DNA from: Sipunculus nudus
Lineage: Eukaryota; Annelida; Sipuncula; Golfingiida; Sipunculidae
Assembly: GCA_026874595.1 (NCBI GenBank)
Contig: JAPPUL010000068.1
Span: 1,563,001 to 1,627,000, forward strand
Length of the DNA: 64,000 nt
Direction of reading: 5' to 3'
The notes beneath the pieces are model-generated. The model did not search any database. It was not told the DNA's origin and was given only the letters and a program-made list of their open reading frames with translations. The position numbers and the translations under genes were made by a program. Position 1 is the first letter of the stretch, and every line of letters starts with the position of its first letter. Of the stretch, positions 38,001 through 45,518 are shown piece after piece.

Positions 38001-38107
38001 TGCGAATAGGATATAACAGAGCAGCCCGTATAATCGAGCTTATGGAGGCTGAGGGAATAGTTGGCACTCAAAAGGATGGAAGCAAGGTTCGAGAGGTTTT
38101 GATTTAG
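35078..38107 (+). CDS. ftsK: DNA translocase FtsK/SpoIIIE
   Basis: Septal DNA pump that clears chromosome ends and activates Xer recombination. About four membrane segments lie in residues 10-165. A long acidic, low-complexity linker follows (to about residue 560) and includes EEREEREEREGIEE repeats encoded by purine-only DNA (36480-36570). The motor has Walker A GATGSGKSVF at about 687-696 and Walker B VVIIDEFADLMM near 797. A winged-helix gamma domain (SYLQRKMRIGYNRAARIIELM) ends the protein, so KOPS-like DNA reading is expected. 1009 residues. Confidence 0.95.
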   Translation: MGYRVETIMNKEKGMFFIYTILYLSYCMGLLSYSPYFFAKTGLSGELLLEEMGNGLLLELAYALPGLTLIMFGYGAYFLILLGLYAYVLFFPKLKPSNFASKVCGLMLLLFSFSYLISFVSGDTSFTGGGIIFGFISHVINIIFGIFGELIFLLMLMWLGMMLFFERSVREQIRSYKEVLKLKMVNVFNKYFSKVKKLYGYVKGKRNIFIKAAKGTNARNAKIKLTKRVKAKKSKPPFISKVFIGDEGLEVEGGGKGDDLRGGSLYIAKDFVKTLETSFNRPSEDILGADDFKKIICDLILDESEDKSATKGLEDAGIEDISLEELERVGYIYVDEGIKSAEGIKDENVLGTISSDIELEGAVELENTVENEGIKLSSLCKKAAGEAKLVESKNSKEERGFILVKADSVVAVGSEGLTSCKSNGEYKGGVGDCKSLVVLGSSELELFDRRRDIEESEEGEDGCKGGVVGGEGREGIEEREEREEREGIEEREEREKEAIKGANRRVLVDGFRICYDNVIGFRESGVNLFASDEGLIESVSHEKSLCISETDVEGQSIEGEVIKKLENTLKDFGISAKVVGISRGPVITRYEILPAAGTRLSKISNIQDNIALTLASLRIRVLAPIPGKSLVGIEVPNEIRKKVYFGDLVCASSFAQSDAKLPIALGKGIEGDVVVADLSSMPHLLIAGATGSGKSVFVNTLICSLLYATGPKVAKFLLIDPKRVELSIYNNLPNLIAPVITHPKKALVALSWVVDEMERRYGLLERYGVRDISSFNEKVVSMRKSGYVTDSPFEYIVVIIDEFADLMMTSGKEVELKISRLAAMSRAVGIHLVVATQRPSVDVITGLIKANFPARIAFQVSSKTESRIILDTNGAEKLLGKGDLLFLAPGFSGTIRIQGAFLQEKEILNFISNIDGATNYIEELENIIINEEEEGASLASGTGEFGIKDEPLYIEAVEIVKFERKASASYLQRKMRIGYNRAARIIELMEAEGIVGTQKDGSKVREVLI

Positions 38108-38686
38108 CTAGTGAATAGCATTTGCTATTATAGCATAATTTGATTTATTAATGGTTAGCATTTTGTTAATTTCAAAGTTGTTATCTTTAAGTTCTTTAAT
38201 AATAGTATCCTCGCCAATCCTATGGTCTTTTGGAGGACCCATATCCTCCGTTTTAACTATCCATTCAAGTAATATTATAAGACCATTTTGTTTAAGAACT
38301 CGCTTTGTTTCTTTTATAACTGAATTTATATCTTCAATCTCATGTATAACAAAAGCTATCAAAACAAAATCCAAAAGCTTGTCTTTTAGTGGCAGGACAA
38401 CTTGTTTAGTACTATTTTCAAGCAGTATAGGCACAACATTCGGTCTTTCTATCTTCATTCTAAGGTATGTTAGCATCTCCTTTTGAATATCAAATGCGTA
38501 TATTTTGCCCTTTGCTCCTAATATATCTGCAGCCGCAATGGTAAAAAACCCTGTCCCACAGCCTAAATCAGCACCAACTAATCCCTCATCAAGGCCAAGC
38601 GATAATAAAGTTTCTCGGGGCTTTAATAACTCATATCTTTCTTTTGTCTCTAGTTTCTGGTACTTCTTAGGATCAAATAGCTTCAT
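38108..38686 (-). CDS. Class I SAM-dependent methyltransferase
   Basis: Rossmann-like methyltransferase of the UbiE/Methyltransf_11 group. Motif I is GADLGCGTGFFTIAAA at about residues 37-52, the acidic loop is YAFDIQKEML, and motif IV is LDFVLIAFVIHEI. At 192 residues it is a minimal single domain. Substrate unknown; small-molecule methylation is likely. Its stop directly abuts the ftsK stop in a convergent pair. hisI precedes it on the same strand by 23 bases. Confidence 0.85.
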   Translation of the reverse strand: MKLFDPKKYQKLETKERYELLKPRETLLSLGLDEGLVGADLGCGTGFFTIAAADILGAKGKIYAFDIQKEMLTYLRMKIERPNVVPILLENSTKQVVLPLKDKLLDFVLIAFVIHEIEDINSVIKETKRVLKQNGLIILLEWIVKTEDMGPPKDHRIGEDTIIKELKDNNFEINKMLTINKSNYAIIANAIH

Positions 38687-38709
38687 ATACTCTCTTACTT
38701 ATTATCCTC

Positions 38710-39102
38710 TTATTTGTATACTTCATCAGGATTAAATACTACCTCCCCTACATTCATTAGCTTATCATGTGTTTCATTAAGCTCTTGGTAAAAGCAACTT
38801 CTGTAACCCTTATGACATGCCCCGCCTACTTGTTCTACGCGTATTAATAGGGTGTCATTGTCACAATCAAATAATATCTTTTTTACTTTTTGTACATTAT
38901 TTGATTTTTCTCCCTTCTTCCATATTTGTTTTTTCTTTCGACTGTAAAAATGTACTTGACCATTATATAATGTCTTTTCGTAGGACTCTTTACTCATATA
39001 TCCAAGCATTAATACTTCGTTTGTTTTTGTGTCTTGGATTATTGTAGGTACTAGCCTGCATTTTTCAAAATCGGGATATACTTGCTCTCTTTTCATTTCC
39101 AT
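38710..39102 (-). CDS. hisI: Phosphoribosyl-AMP cyclohydrolase (histidine synthesis)
   Basis: Opens the purine ring of phosphoribosyl-AMP in histidine synthesis. The core motifs are VLMLGYMSKES, VHFYSRKKKQIWKKGE, the metal-binding DCDNDTLLIRVEQ and GACHKGYRSCFY. There is no fused HisE domain. Length 130 aa is standard. The ATG lies inside the end of the small upstream ORF at 39093-39227, which suggests translational coupling in a long minus-strand operon beginning with the penicillin-binding protein. Confidence 0.93.
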   Translation of the reverse strand: MEMKREQVYPDFEKCRLVPTIIQDTKTNEVLMLGYMSKESYEKTLYNGQVHFYSRKKKQIWKKGEKSNNVQKVKKILFDCDNDTLLIRVEQVGGACHKGYRSCFYQELNETHDKLMNVGEVVFNPDEVYK

Positions 39103-39227
39103 ACTTTACTATTATTCGATATTATCTTATTTGCTATATACGAGGCGTATGCGCTTAAGCCTTTATCTTTTCTTTCTTTTCGCTTATCTAATAAGAAGTT
39201 CTTTATGTCTTTTGCGTCATTTTGCAT
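39093..39227 (-). CDS. Tiny ORF 2 between PBP and hisI (44 aa)
   Basis: Lys-rich frame reading MQNDAKDIKNFLLDKRKE... to SKVWK, helical in character. It overlaps tiny ORF 1 by 11 bases and hisI by 10 bases. The frame is open back to 39245 before a stop. Together with ORF 1 it may be one about 85-residue gene broken, or joined, by a +1 shift near the TGAC at 39216-39219. I do not recognise the product. Confidence 0.45.
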   Translation of the reverse strand: MQNDAKDIKNFLLDKRKERKDKGLSAYASYIANKIISNNSKVWK

Positions 39228-39345
39228 GTCTTCTATCCATTGGGCTTATTATATCTTTACTATTTATATCTTTTATATCTTTACTTGGCCCTTTATCGCT
39301 TTTTACTACTGTCTCTACATTTCTTTGTTTTTTTTTATCTATCAT
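39217..39345 (-). CDS. Tiny ORF 1 after the PBP gene (42 aa)
   Basis: The ATG overlaps the last 11 bases of the PBP gene (ATGATAGATAA arrangement), a typical translational-coupling overlap. The product is basic, begins MIDKKKQRN and has KDIKDI repeats; an A9 run lies near its start. It ends at a TGA followed by C inside tiny ORF 2. Function unknown. Confidence 0.45.
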   Translation of the reverse strand: MIDKKKQRNVETVVKSDKGPSKDIKDINSKDIISPMDRRHAK

Positions 39346-42300
39346 TCAATGTTTCGTCTATTAGGTTTTTTAAGAAACTCTCCTCTTCCTCATGTATATC
39401 ATTTTTGGTGCCTTGGTCTTCTTTTGCTTTCGCTTTTTCTTCTAACTCATTTAATATAGCTTCGTTTTCAGTTAACTGTTGGAGTATACTACTCTCAGTA
39501 TCACCACCAGCTCCTACTACTTCTTTTTGTTGTTCTATAATTTCTTTATCATATTCTTCTTTATAAATATTTTCTATCTCTTCTTGCTCTTTTTTAGTAA
39601 GCTCTTTTATATCAGGTATATATTCGTATTTATCATCATTATTTGGATTCTCCATACTCTCGTTCCAAAGCTGTCTTTCGTACCTTTTAAACTGGTATTC
39701 AAATTTCTGCTTTTCAACCTCAACTGAGGCTATATTTCTATATTCTTGTTGTCTTTCCGGGCTAAGTTCATCAAATATCTCGCCATCAACTTTTGCAAAG
39801 TCTATTGCCGTTTTTTCTTCAAGTTCTAAATCCTTATGTCTCTCATAATCACTTCTTATCAAAAGTAGCTCTTCAAGATCTATTGTATTTTCGGTTTTTA
39901 TCCTTGTCTTACGTAAAATTGGGGCGTATATGTTCTTATTGTTTAGCTTTCTTGGTTCCAATACAGGTTTATATAAAAACTTCTTCGAAAAGTACTTTGT
40001 TATATTCCCGCCTATAGGGTATTTTAATTCTACCTCTTCCCTCTTCCCTACATACTCTCTACCAAGTAGCCTTTCAAATACTTCCTTGGCATTCAAAGCA
40101 GGTACATTCCCTCCAAATAAGCCATCATCTACCTTCCCTTCATTTACACCTATATTTATTAGGTATAGTAAGTTATGGTTTAATAAGTTATCTTTGTCAT
40201 CTTCTATATACTCATCAGGGGTTCTTAGAGTTGTGGCTAGAAACGATACATCGGTATCCGATGAGCCTGTCTTGCCTGCTCCACCTTTTATAAATCTCTT
40301 TGCCGTTCCAAAATAGGTATTTAAATATCCGCAAAATAAGGCTCCCTCTGCAGCCTCTCGTGATATGACTTGTTTACTCTCTTTTGAAAAGTCTATCTTT
40401 AATTCTTTATTATCGCTTTGAATTAGTCGGCTTAGTGTAGTTATTGGCTTTAGTACACCACGATTTGTTATTATTGTGTTTATCTGGGCAAACCTGATAC
40501 TATTTATATCTTGCGAGCCAAGCGCTATCGGATATATAGGCTTAAACTTTAAGTGTTTAGATATTCCATCTCTATTCAAATCTCCTACATCGTTTAAAAA
40601 CGCACTTAGACTCTTAAGTCCTACGAGATCTGCAAGCTTTACAAATGTATTATTTTTTGATTGAAGGAAATTGTATACATTATCATGTTTTTTATATGTA
40701 AAATGGCCATAATTATATTCCCTATCTATTCTCCAATTGTCAGGCCTATAAAGCCCTTTTACTTTTTTACCATTTTCCTTTTCTACTACATATTCAAATG
40801 ACCTTGGTATATCGTAATAGGTATCAAGCAAAGTTCCTTTTTTATCTAAGTATAATAATAGGACTATCCATTTGAATATTGACCCAAAATGTCTGTGCCC
40901 GTGTACTGCCCAATTAAAATATACTTTTGGACTTGTGTGTTTTGAGGCTATTGCTATTATCTTATTTGCTATCTTTGCATCTTTTATATTATGCGTTTTA
41001 ACAAGTACTGCAGCTCCACCGTATTCCTTGCGCTCTACTTTACTATCCTCTCTAAAGTTATATACCAACTTAGTACTTTTTGCAAGTTCCTCCTCTAGTA
41101 TAATTTGTTCTTTTTCATGAAATTCTACTTCTAAATCTAGATTAGCATTTATTGACCAGCTCCCTAAATATCTTGTCAATTCTTTTAGTGTCTGATCTGT
41201 ATAACTTTGGTATTCATTTATTATACGTGATGGTTTAAAGTTTATGATTTGGGCTTTAGCTTTAGTATACTCTTCTTCGTTTATTAACGGCCTTACTGTC
41301 TCATTACCTTTTTTAAACTCCTCTAAAGCCTTTTTTATCCTTGATTCTGTTACCTTATATGCTTGCTGTACCCTATTTATAAGCGACAATGTTGAATCTA
41401 TTTCTTTTTTCCTACTATTCTTTTCTTTTTCCTCAAGCTCCTTTGAGCGTTTTCGTTTTCTATTCTTCTTTCTATACTCCTTTTCTAAAGCTTTTGATCT
41501 TTCTTTCAAAAAGCTTATAATCTCATCATCATTTGTTATGTCTATCCCTATCTTGCTAAACTCATCTTTTAGTATATGATATCGTATGTAGTCTTGCCCA
41601 AATGTATTTGGAGAAAGCCCTATACGGGTTAGCCATCCAAGTTCCTTTGTACTTAGGCTTGCAAGAGTATTTTTATTTAAGTAATTCCTAATTATACCCT
41701 TTATCCCATAATTATGGTCCCTAAAAAACGAGCCGGGGATAGATTGTACATACAAATTTAGGAACTTGTCTCTGTCTTTAGTATAGTAGTCTAAATACAT
41801 GGCCCCAAGTATTTGTATTAGTTTTTCAAAAGGAGTTTTTGACTGTTTGCCTAAGTACATTTCATATATTTGTTCTATTATGCTTGCATTGCCCTTTCTT
41901 TCCTTAGAAAATATATATCCAAATGCTGCCTTAGATAAGCCTATAGGGTCTATTCCGCCTCCTTGTACATAAAAATTATCATCTTCGATTAAAAGATACG
42001 CTTTTTTTATATTCTTGGGTATCTCCTGAGCATCTATATATTCTCGTGAATTCGGACGGTGTTTTAGTATTTTGCTTTCCTTTAATGTAAGTTGTTCAAT
42101 AACGACATTTTTAGCATCTGACCCTGTAAATAAAGCATTTAACATATTTGAAGTTTTAGGAAATTCATCAAATGGGATCTTAAAAAGCTTTGTATATTTT
42201 TGCTGTCCGTGCTTTAATGAAAAACTTAATGTATATACACGTGCCATTTTAGACTGTATCTGATTTAATAATAGACTTATATAATCTTCCGTATATACCC

Positions 42301-43177
42301 TTGGTATATTAGTTTTATATATTAAAGTTGGTTTTAGTACTTGTTTTTTGGGACGGAGGTTATCTTTGCTATCCTTTTTAATTTCTTTTTTAAGCTCTTG
42401 GTGTTTTACGTTATCCTTAGTATCATCGGTCTTATCATAAGAAAAGAATTTTACACTATCCTCGTTTTCAAATAATCTTAGTTTTACTTGATGTAGCTTA
42501 GATTGTAAAATATAGTTCTTTATGTCGTTTGCAATATTTGGGACAGTAGAAAAACTTACTACATATACTTTTTTGACTTTCTTTCTTCCTTTGCGCTTGC
42601 GTTTCCTTCCTTCATAACCTTCTATAACTATTTTAAACCTATTATTTATATTCTCCTTATAATCCTTTATTAGTTTTAGCACATGTAGTTTTGAAGATGT
42701 ATTTATAGTTCTGGCACTTAGTATTTTACTTTCTGTCCTAATGGTTATTCCAGAGCCTAAATTCTTTCTAAGAAAAGATACAATTTCAACTAAGTTAGTA
42801 GGAGCAAAGATATGATAACCTGTTATATCTTTTATCCAAAAGGATATTACGGGATATTTTGGATTTGGTATAATAGGCTTATTGCCTTTAAAATATTTGT
42901 CAAGAGCTAATTTATATTGCTCATAATAAATTAAGCTCACCCATAAATTATTAGAACGTTTATTAAATTGGCTTTTATCAAGTTCTGGTTTTAAACCAAT
43001 CTCTTTCAAATTCTCATTTGCTGCTATAAATAATTCTTTGCTATCAGTTTCTTTTTCTTCGAATGCTAGTTGAACTATAATAACAAGTAATATTATAATG
43101 TATATTAAAACATGTCTAAACTGTAGCTGAGGTCTTTTAAAAGGTATAAGGCTGTTATTAAGTATATATTTAATCAT
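39335..43177 (-). CDS. Very large, divergent class A penicillin-binding protein
   Basis: Bifunctional cell-wall synthase. After a single N-terminal membrane anchor and about 300 unassigned residues, a GT51 glycosyltransferase domain begins around residue 385. Its catalytic Glu is in LLIEDDNFYVQGGGIDP, with GNASIIEQIYEMYLG as the second motif. The transpeptidase has the Ser-Lys pair SIFK (about 764), SKN (about 841) and KTG (about 967). Motif surroundings differ from the usual GSTFKP and KTGTT. A Lys/Arg/Glu-rich helical insert separates the domains. The last 200 residues are highly charged. At 1280 residues it is far larger than the usual 650-900. Confidence 0.85.
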   Translation of the reverse strand: MIKYILNNSLIPFKRPQLQFRHVLIYIIILLVIIVQLAFEEKETDSKELFIAANENLKEIGLKPELDKSQFNKRSNNLWVSLIYYEQYKLALDKYFKGNKPIIPNPKYPVISFWIKDITGYHIFAPTNLVEIVSFLRKNLGSGITIRTESKILSARTINTSSKLHVLKLIKDYKENINNRFKIVIEGYEGRKRKRKGRKKVKKVYVVSFSTVPNIANDIKNYILQSKLHQVKLRLFENEDSVKFFSYDKTDDTKDNVKHQELKKEIKKDSKDNLRPKKQVLKPTLIYKTNIPRVYTEDYISLLLNQIQSKMARVYTLSFSLKHGQQKYTKLFKIPFDEFPKTSNMLNALFTGSDAKNVVIEQLTLKESKILKHRPNSREYIDAQEIPKNIKKAYLLIEDDNFYVQGGGIDPIGLSKAAFGYIFSKERKGNASIIEQIYEMYLGKQSKTPFEKLIQILGAMYLDYYTKDRDKFLNLYVQSIPGSFFRDHNYGIKGIIRNYLNKNTLASLSTKELGWLTRIGLSPNTFGQDYIRYHILKDEFSKIGIDITNDDEIISFLKERSKALEKEYRKKNRKRKRSKELEEKEKNSRKKEIDSTLSLINRVQQAYKVTESRIKKALEEFKKGNETVRPLINEEEYTKAKAQIINFKPSRIINEYQSYTDQTLKELTRYLGSWSINANLDLEVEFHEKEQIILEEELAKSTKLVYNFREDSKVERKEYGGAAVLVKTHNIKDAKIANKIIAIASKHTSPKVYFNWAVHGHRHFGSIFKWIVLLLYLDKKGTLLDTYYDIPRSFEYVVEKENGKKVKGLYRPDNWRIDREYNYGHFTYKKHDNVYNFLQSKNNTFVKLADLVGLKSLSAFLNDVGDLNRDGISKHLKFKPIYPIALGSQDINSIRFAQINTIITNRGVLKPITTLSRLIQSDNKELKIDFSKESKQVISREAAEGALFCGYLNTYFGTAKRFIKGGAGKTGSSDTDVSFLATTLRTPDEYIEDDKDNLLNHNLLYLINIGVNEGKVDDGLFGGNVPALNAKEVFERLLGREYVGKREEVELKYPIGGNITKYFSKKFLYKPVLEPRKLNNKNIYAPILRKTRIKTENTIDLEELLLIRSDYERHKDLELEEKTAIDFAKVDGEIFDELSPERQQEYRNIASVEVEKQKFEYQFKRYERQLWNESMENPNNDDKYEYIPDIKELTKKEQEEIENIYKEEYDKEIIEQQKEVVGAGGDTESSILQQLTENEAILNELEEKAKAKEDQGTKNDIHEEEESFLKNLIDETLNDR

Positions 43178-43423
43178 AATATAAAGCGTCTTTATTATCT
43201 ACACAATTATAAATATAGTTTATACATATAAGCATAAAAATGTTATAGCTATCATAAGTTAATATAAGCCATAATGGTTATAGTAGAATTTAATTTAAAG
43301 ATTAATATTATAAAGAATATATATAAAAAAACTCATAATGTGTAGTAAATATATACCTAACGCTTGCTAAACAATAATTGCTTAGAGGTCTTTTCTTAAA
43401 AGATGTTAAAAAAAGCAACAAGA

Positions 43424-44368
43424 TTATGATAATAATCTAAATAAAGTATCAAACCTCTCGTCATTTAATAGAGCATTTAGCTTTTGTATTGATTTTTGGT
43501 AATTGTCCTTTGATTTAGCAATTAAGGTTAATTTGATACCTGTTCCTTCAAGATTGGGCTCTTCCGGAGTTATTGTACACATTTTAGGAATATCAAGTGT
43601 ATTTAAAACATGTTGAATTTTAATAAGTTTAGCATGAAACATAGGGTATTGCCTTGCAAGAAGGTATTTGAATATAATATTTTGCTTATTTTTAATATTT
43701 GTATTACTATTTGCCTCTAAAAGCTTAATAAGGTCTTGTAATATATCAAAACATAAAACGCCTTCTTTTCTTGCAATAAAGAATAGTTGTTCAAGAAGGG
43801 TTTTGACTTTGTTTGTACCTAAAGATAAAGTATATATTATTCTATGTATAGAATGTTGTTCTTGATGCGAGAGTATAGTAAGTCTTTCTGCGCTACTAAG
43901 GTTTAACTTTGCCTCAACAATAAAAAGCTTTAGTTGATAAATAAGCTTACTTAAACTAAGTAATGTCTCTAAGCGTTTTAAAGATGGTTCTTCCCCTATT
44001 AACGACATATATTTGATAGTATTATCTTCATTAAACTGCTTTAAAAGCCTTATAATATTTGCTTTTTCTATTAGGTTTAAGTTTCTGTAAGAAATGGTAT
44101 TAATAATACCTTGAGTAAAGACGCTTAAAGGGCTTCCATTGACAATGTGCGTAGACAAAGTATTCTCCCCACATGCTATAAGAGCCTTAACAATAAAGTT
44201 ATCAGCAATTATTCTAAATGAGTTACTCCCCTTCTTCTGAATGGGTATAGGCATATAAATAGGTTTTTTGTCCCAGATAGTAATATGATAGTTAAAAGAA
44301 TCATTATTTGGGAAAGAAAAGATGTATAAATTGTCCTCTATGTCTATGTTCTTAATATTAACTTTCAT
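43424..44368 (-). CDS. ParB-like protein, divergent
   Basis: The middle of the protein has the layout of a ParB/Spo0J domain. FRIIADNFIVKALIACGENTL resembles the CTPase-fold end, and SYRNLNLIEKANIIRLLKQF resembles the start of the helix-turn-helix block. Helices then continue to about residue 220. The canonical ParB nucleotide motif (GERR-type) is replaced by the ADNF region, so CTP binding is doubtful. No parA is next to it. The call rests on pattern only; an unknown helical protein is the alternative. It diverges from the exported-protein gene across a repeat-rich 178-base region. Confidence 0.5.
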   Translation of the reverse strand: MKVNIKNIDIEDNLYIFSFPNNDSFNYHITIWDKKPIYMPIPIQKKGSNSFRIIADNFIVKALIACGENTLSTHIVNGSPLSVFTQGIINTISYRNLNLIEKANIIRLLKQFNEDNTIKYMSLIGEEPSLKRLETLLSLSKLIYQLKLFIVEAKLNLSSAERLTILSHQEQHSIHRIIYTLSLGTNKVKTLLEQLFFIARKEGVLCFDILQDLIKLLEANSNTNIKNKQNIIFKYLLARQYPMFHAKLIKIQHVLNTLDIPKMCTITPEEPNLEGTGIKLTLIAKSKDNYQKSIQKLNALLNDERFDTLFRLLS

Positions 44369-44396
44369 TTTTTAAACATTATTTAGCTACACTGTG

Positions 44397-44524
44397 GGTT
44401 AATAATAAATAACTGAAGGTTAATAATAAATAGATAATCGTTTTTATTATTAATAAATTCTTTTATAGATGAATTCATAGGAGCTTATATTATTAATATA
44501 GTATATATTAATAATATAGAATTC
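44397..44524. repeat. Inverted and direct repeats in the divergent 44.4-kb intergenic region
   Basis: ggttaataataaata is directly repeated (from 44397 and 44418) and its core can pair with tttattattaa further right. A perfect 15-bp inverted repeat with a 3-base loop (44486-44500 / 44504-44518) follows. GAATTC flanks it at 44471 and 44519. The last structure lies about 28 bases before the GTG start of the next gene. Confidence 0.8.
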
Positions 44525-44546
44525 TTTAAGGAGATTAATAAAAATA

Positions 44547-45476
44547 GTGAGAAATAAATTAATAGTTGTTTTGGTTACGTTGTTCTTACTACTTGAAGTT
44601 GGTCTATACGCAAAACGAGACCTATTATCTTTCATATCAAAAGACGCAGATATTGCGTTTGGAGTTAATGTATCAAAGAAGAGATTAAAAGAGATTAGCC
44701 GTTTAAATCCTGCCTTATGGAAAAGGTTAAATGATTTTAGTAAAGAACGCTATATAAATCTTTCTAAAGTTTCACGTATTTATGGCTATTCAAGATTAGA
44801 TGCTAATACAAAAGGGCGTACTTTTTTAATAGCGGAAGGTAGATTCAGCTACAAGCAGCTGTATAAAAGCATATTAAAGACTCACAAAGCCAAAGCAAAG
44901 GAAAAGACATCCTTAGGAATAAAATACCTAAGCTATCCAGAACGAGACATAACAGTGCTTGAAGGGGGGAGATATATGCTGCTTACGCAATCGGGTAATA
45001 TGGAAGAGGGCTTATCGGTGCTACAAGGTGGAGATAAGAATAACATATATAGAAATAAAAAGCTTATAGATTATATAAAGGTATATTCGAAGAATAGTTC
45101 TTTAATATGGTTTGTTAGCGATGGGCTAAAACTTGGAAAATATGCTGCTTTGGGGAATGCTTTAGACTCTATGGCAAGCAGTATATGGGGCATGAGATAC
45201 AGGGGTTCTAAAGGAAAAGACGTATGCGAAGTCAAAGTATATACAAAAAGTGCTAAGCAAGCCGAAGAAGTAATAGAAACAGTAAAGGTATTGTCAACGT
45301 TATTATATCCAATGGCTAAAAGCGCTTATCCGGAGATATATCCGGTATTGCAAAAGGTAATGCAAAGGCGTAAGGTCTATTCGAAAGGAAGGGTTGCAAC
45401 TTTAAGGTATGAAGTTTTGCAAAAAGAATACGTAAAGATGTTAAAGAGCTTAAAGCCAAAAAAGCGTAAGAAATAG
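44547..45476 (+). CDS. Exported protein of unknown function (309 aa)
   Basis: A Sec signal peptide (LIVVLVTLFLLLEVGLYAKR) is followed by a soluble mixed alpha/beta region with DADIAFGVNVSKKRLKE, RTFLIAEGRFSYKQLY and GGRYMLLTQSGNMEEGL. It resembles DUF3352-like substrate-free periplasmic proteins only loosely. The C-terminus is very basic (KPKKRKK). The start is GTG, with aaggag 13 bases upstream. It ends just before a perfect 20-bp palindrome and converges on the phosphopantetheinyl transferase gene. Confidence 0.65.
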   Translation: MRNKLIVVLVTLFLLLEVGLYAKRDLLSFISKDADIAFGVNVSKKRLKEISRLNPALWKRLNDFSKERYINLSKVSRIYGYSRLDANTKGRTFLIAEGRFSYKQLYKSILKTHKAKAKEKTSLGIKYLSYPERDITVLEGGRYMLLTQSGNMEEGLSVLQGGDKNNIYRNKKLIDYIKVYSKNSSLIWFVSDGLKLGKYAALGNALDSMASSIWGMRYRGSKGKDVCEVKVYTKSAKQAEEVIETVKVLSTLLYPMAKSAYPEIYPVLQKVMQRRKVYSKGRVATLRYEVLQKEYVKMLKSLKPKKRKK

Positions 45477-45478
45477 TT

Positions 45479-45498
45479 TACTATAAACGTTTATAGTA
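45479..45498. repeat. Perfect 20-bp palindrome between convergent genes
   Basis: TACTATAAAC followed directly by its reverse complement, two bases after a stop codon. With no T-run it is a weak terminator; a protein-binding site is the alternative. Its core TAAACGTTTA recurs at about 56386. Confidence 0.85.
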
Positions 45499-45518
45499 TC
45501 GATTAAGCAATAAAGGTC

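Noticed and set aside
45479-45498. Chromosome dimer-resolution (dif) or parS site
   Set aside because: The palindrome does not match the known parS consensus or XerC/XerD half-site layout.
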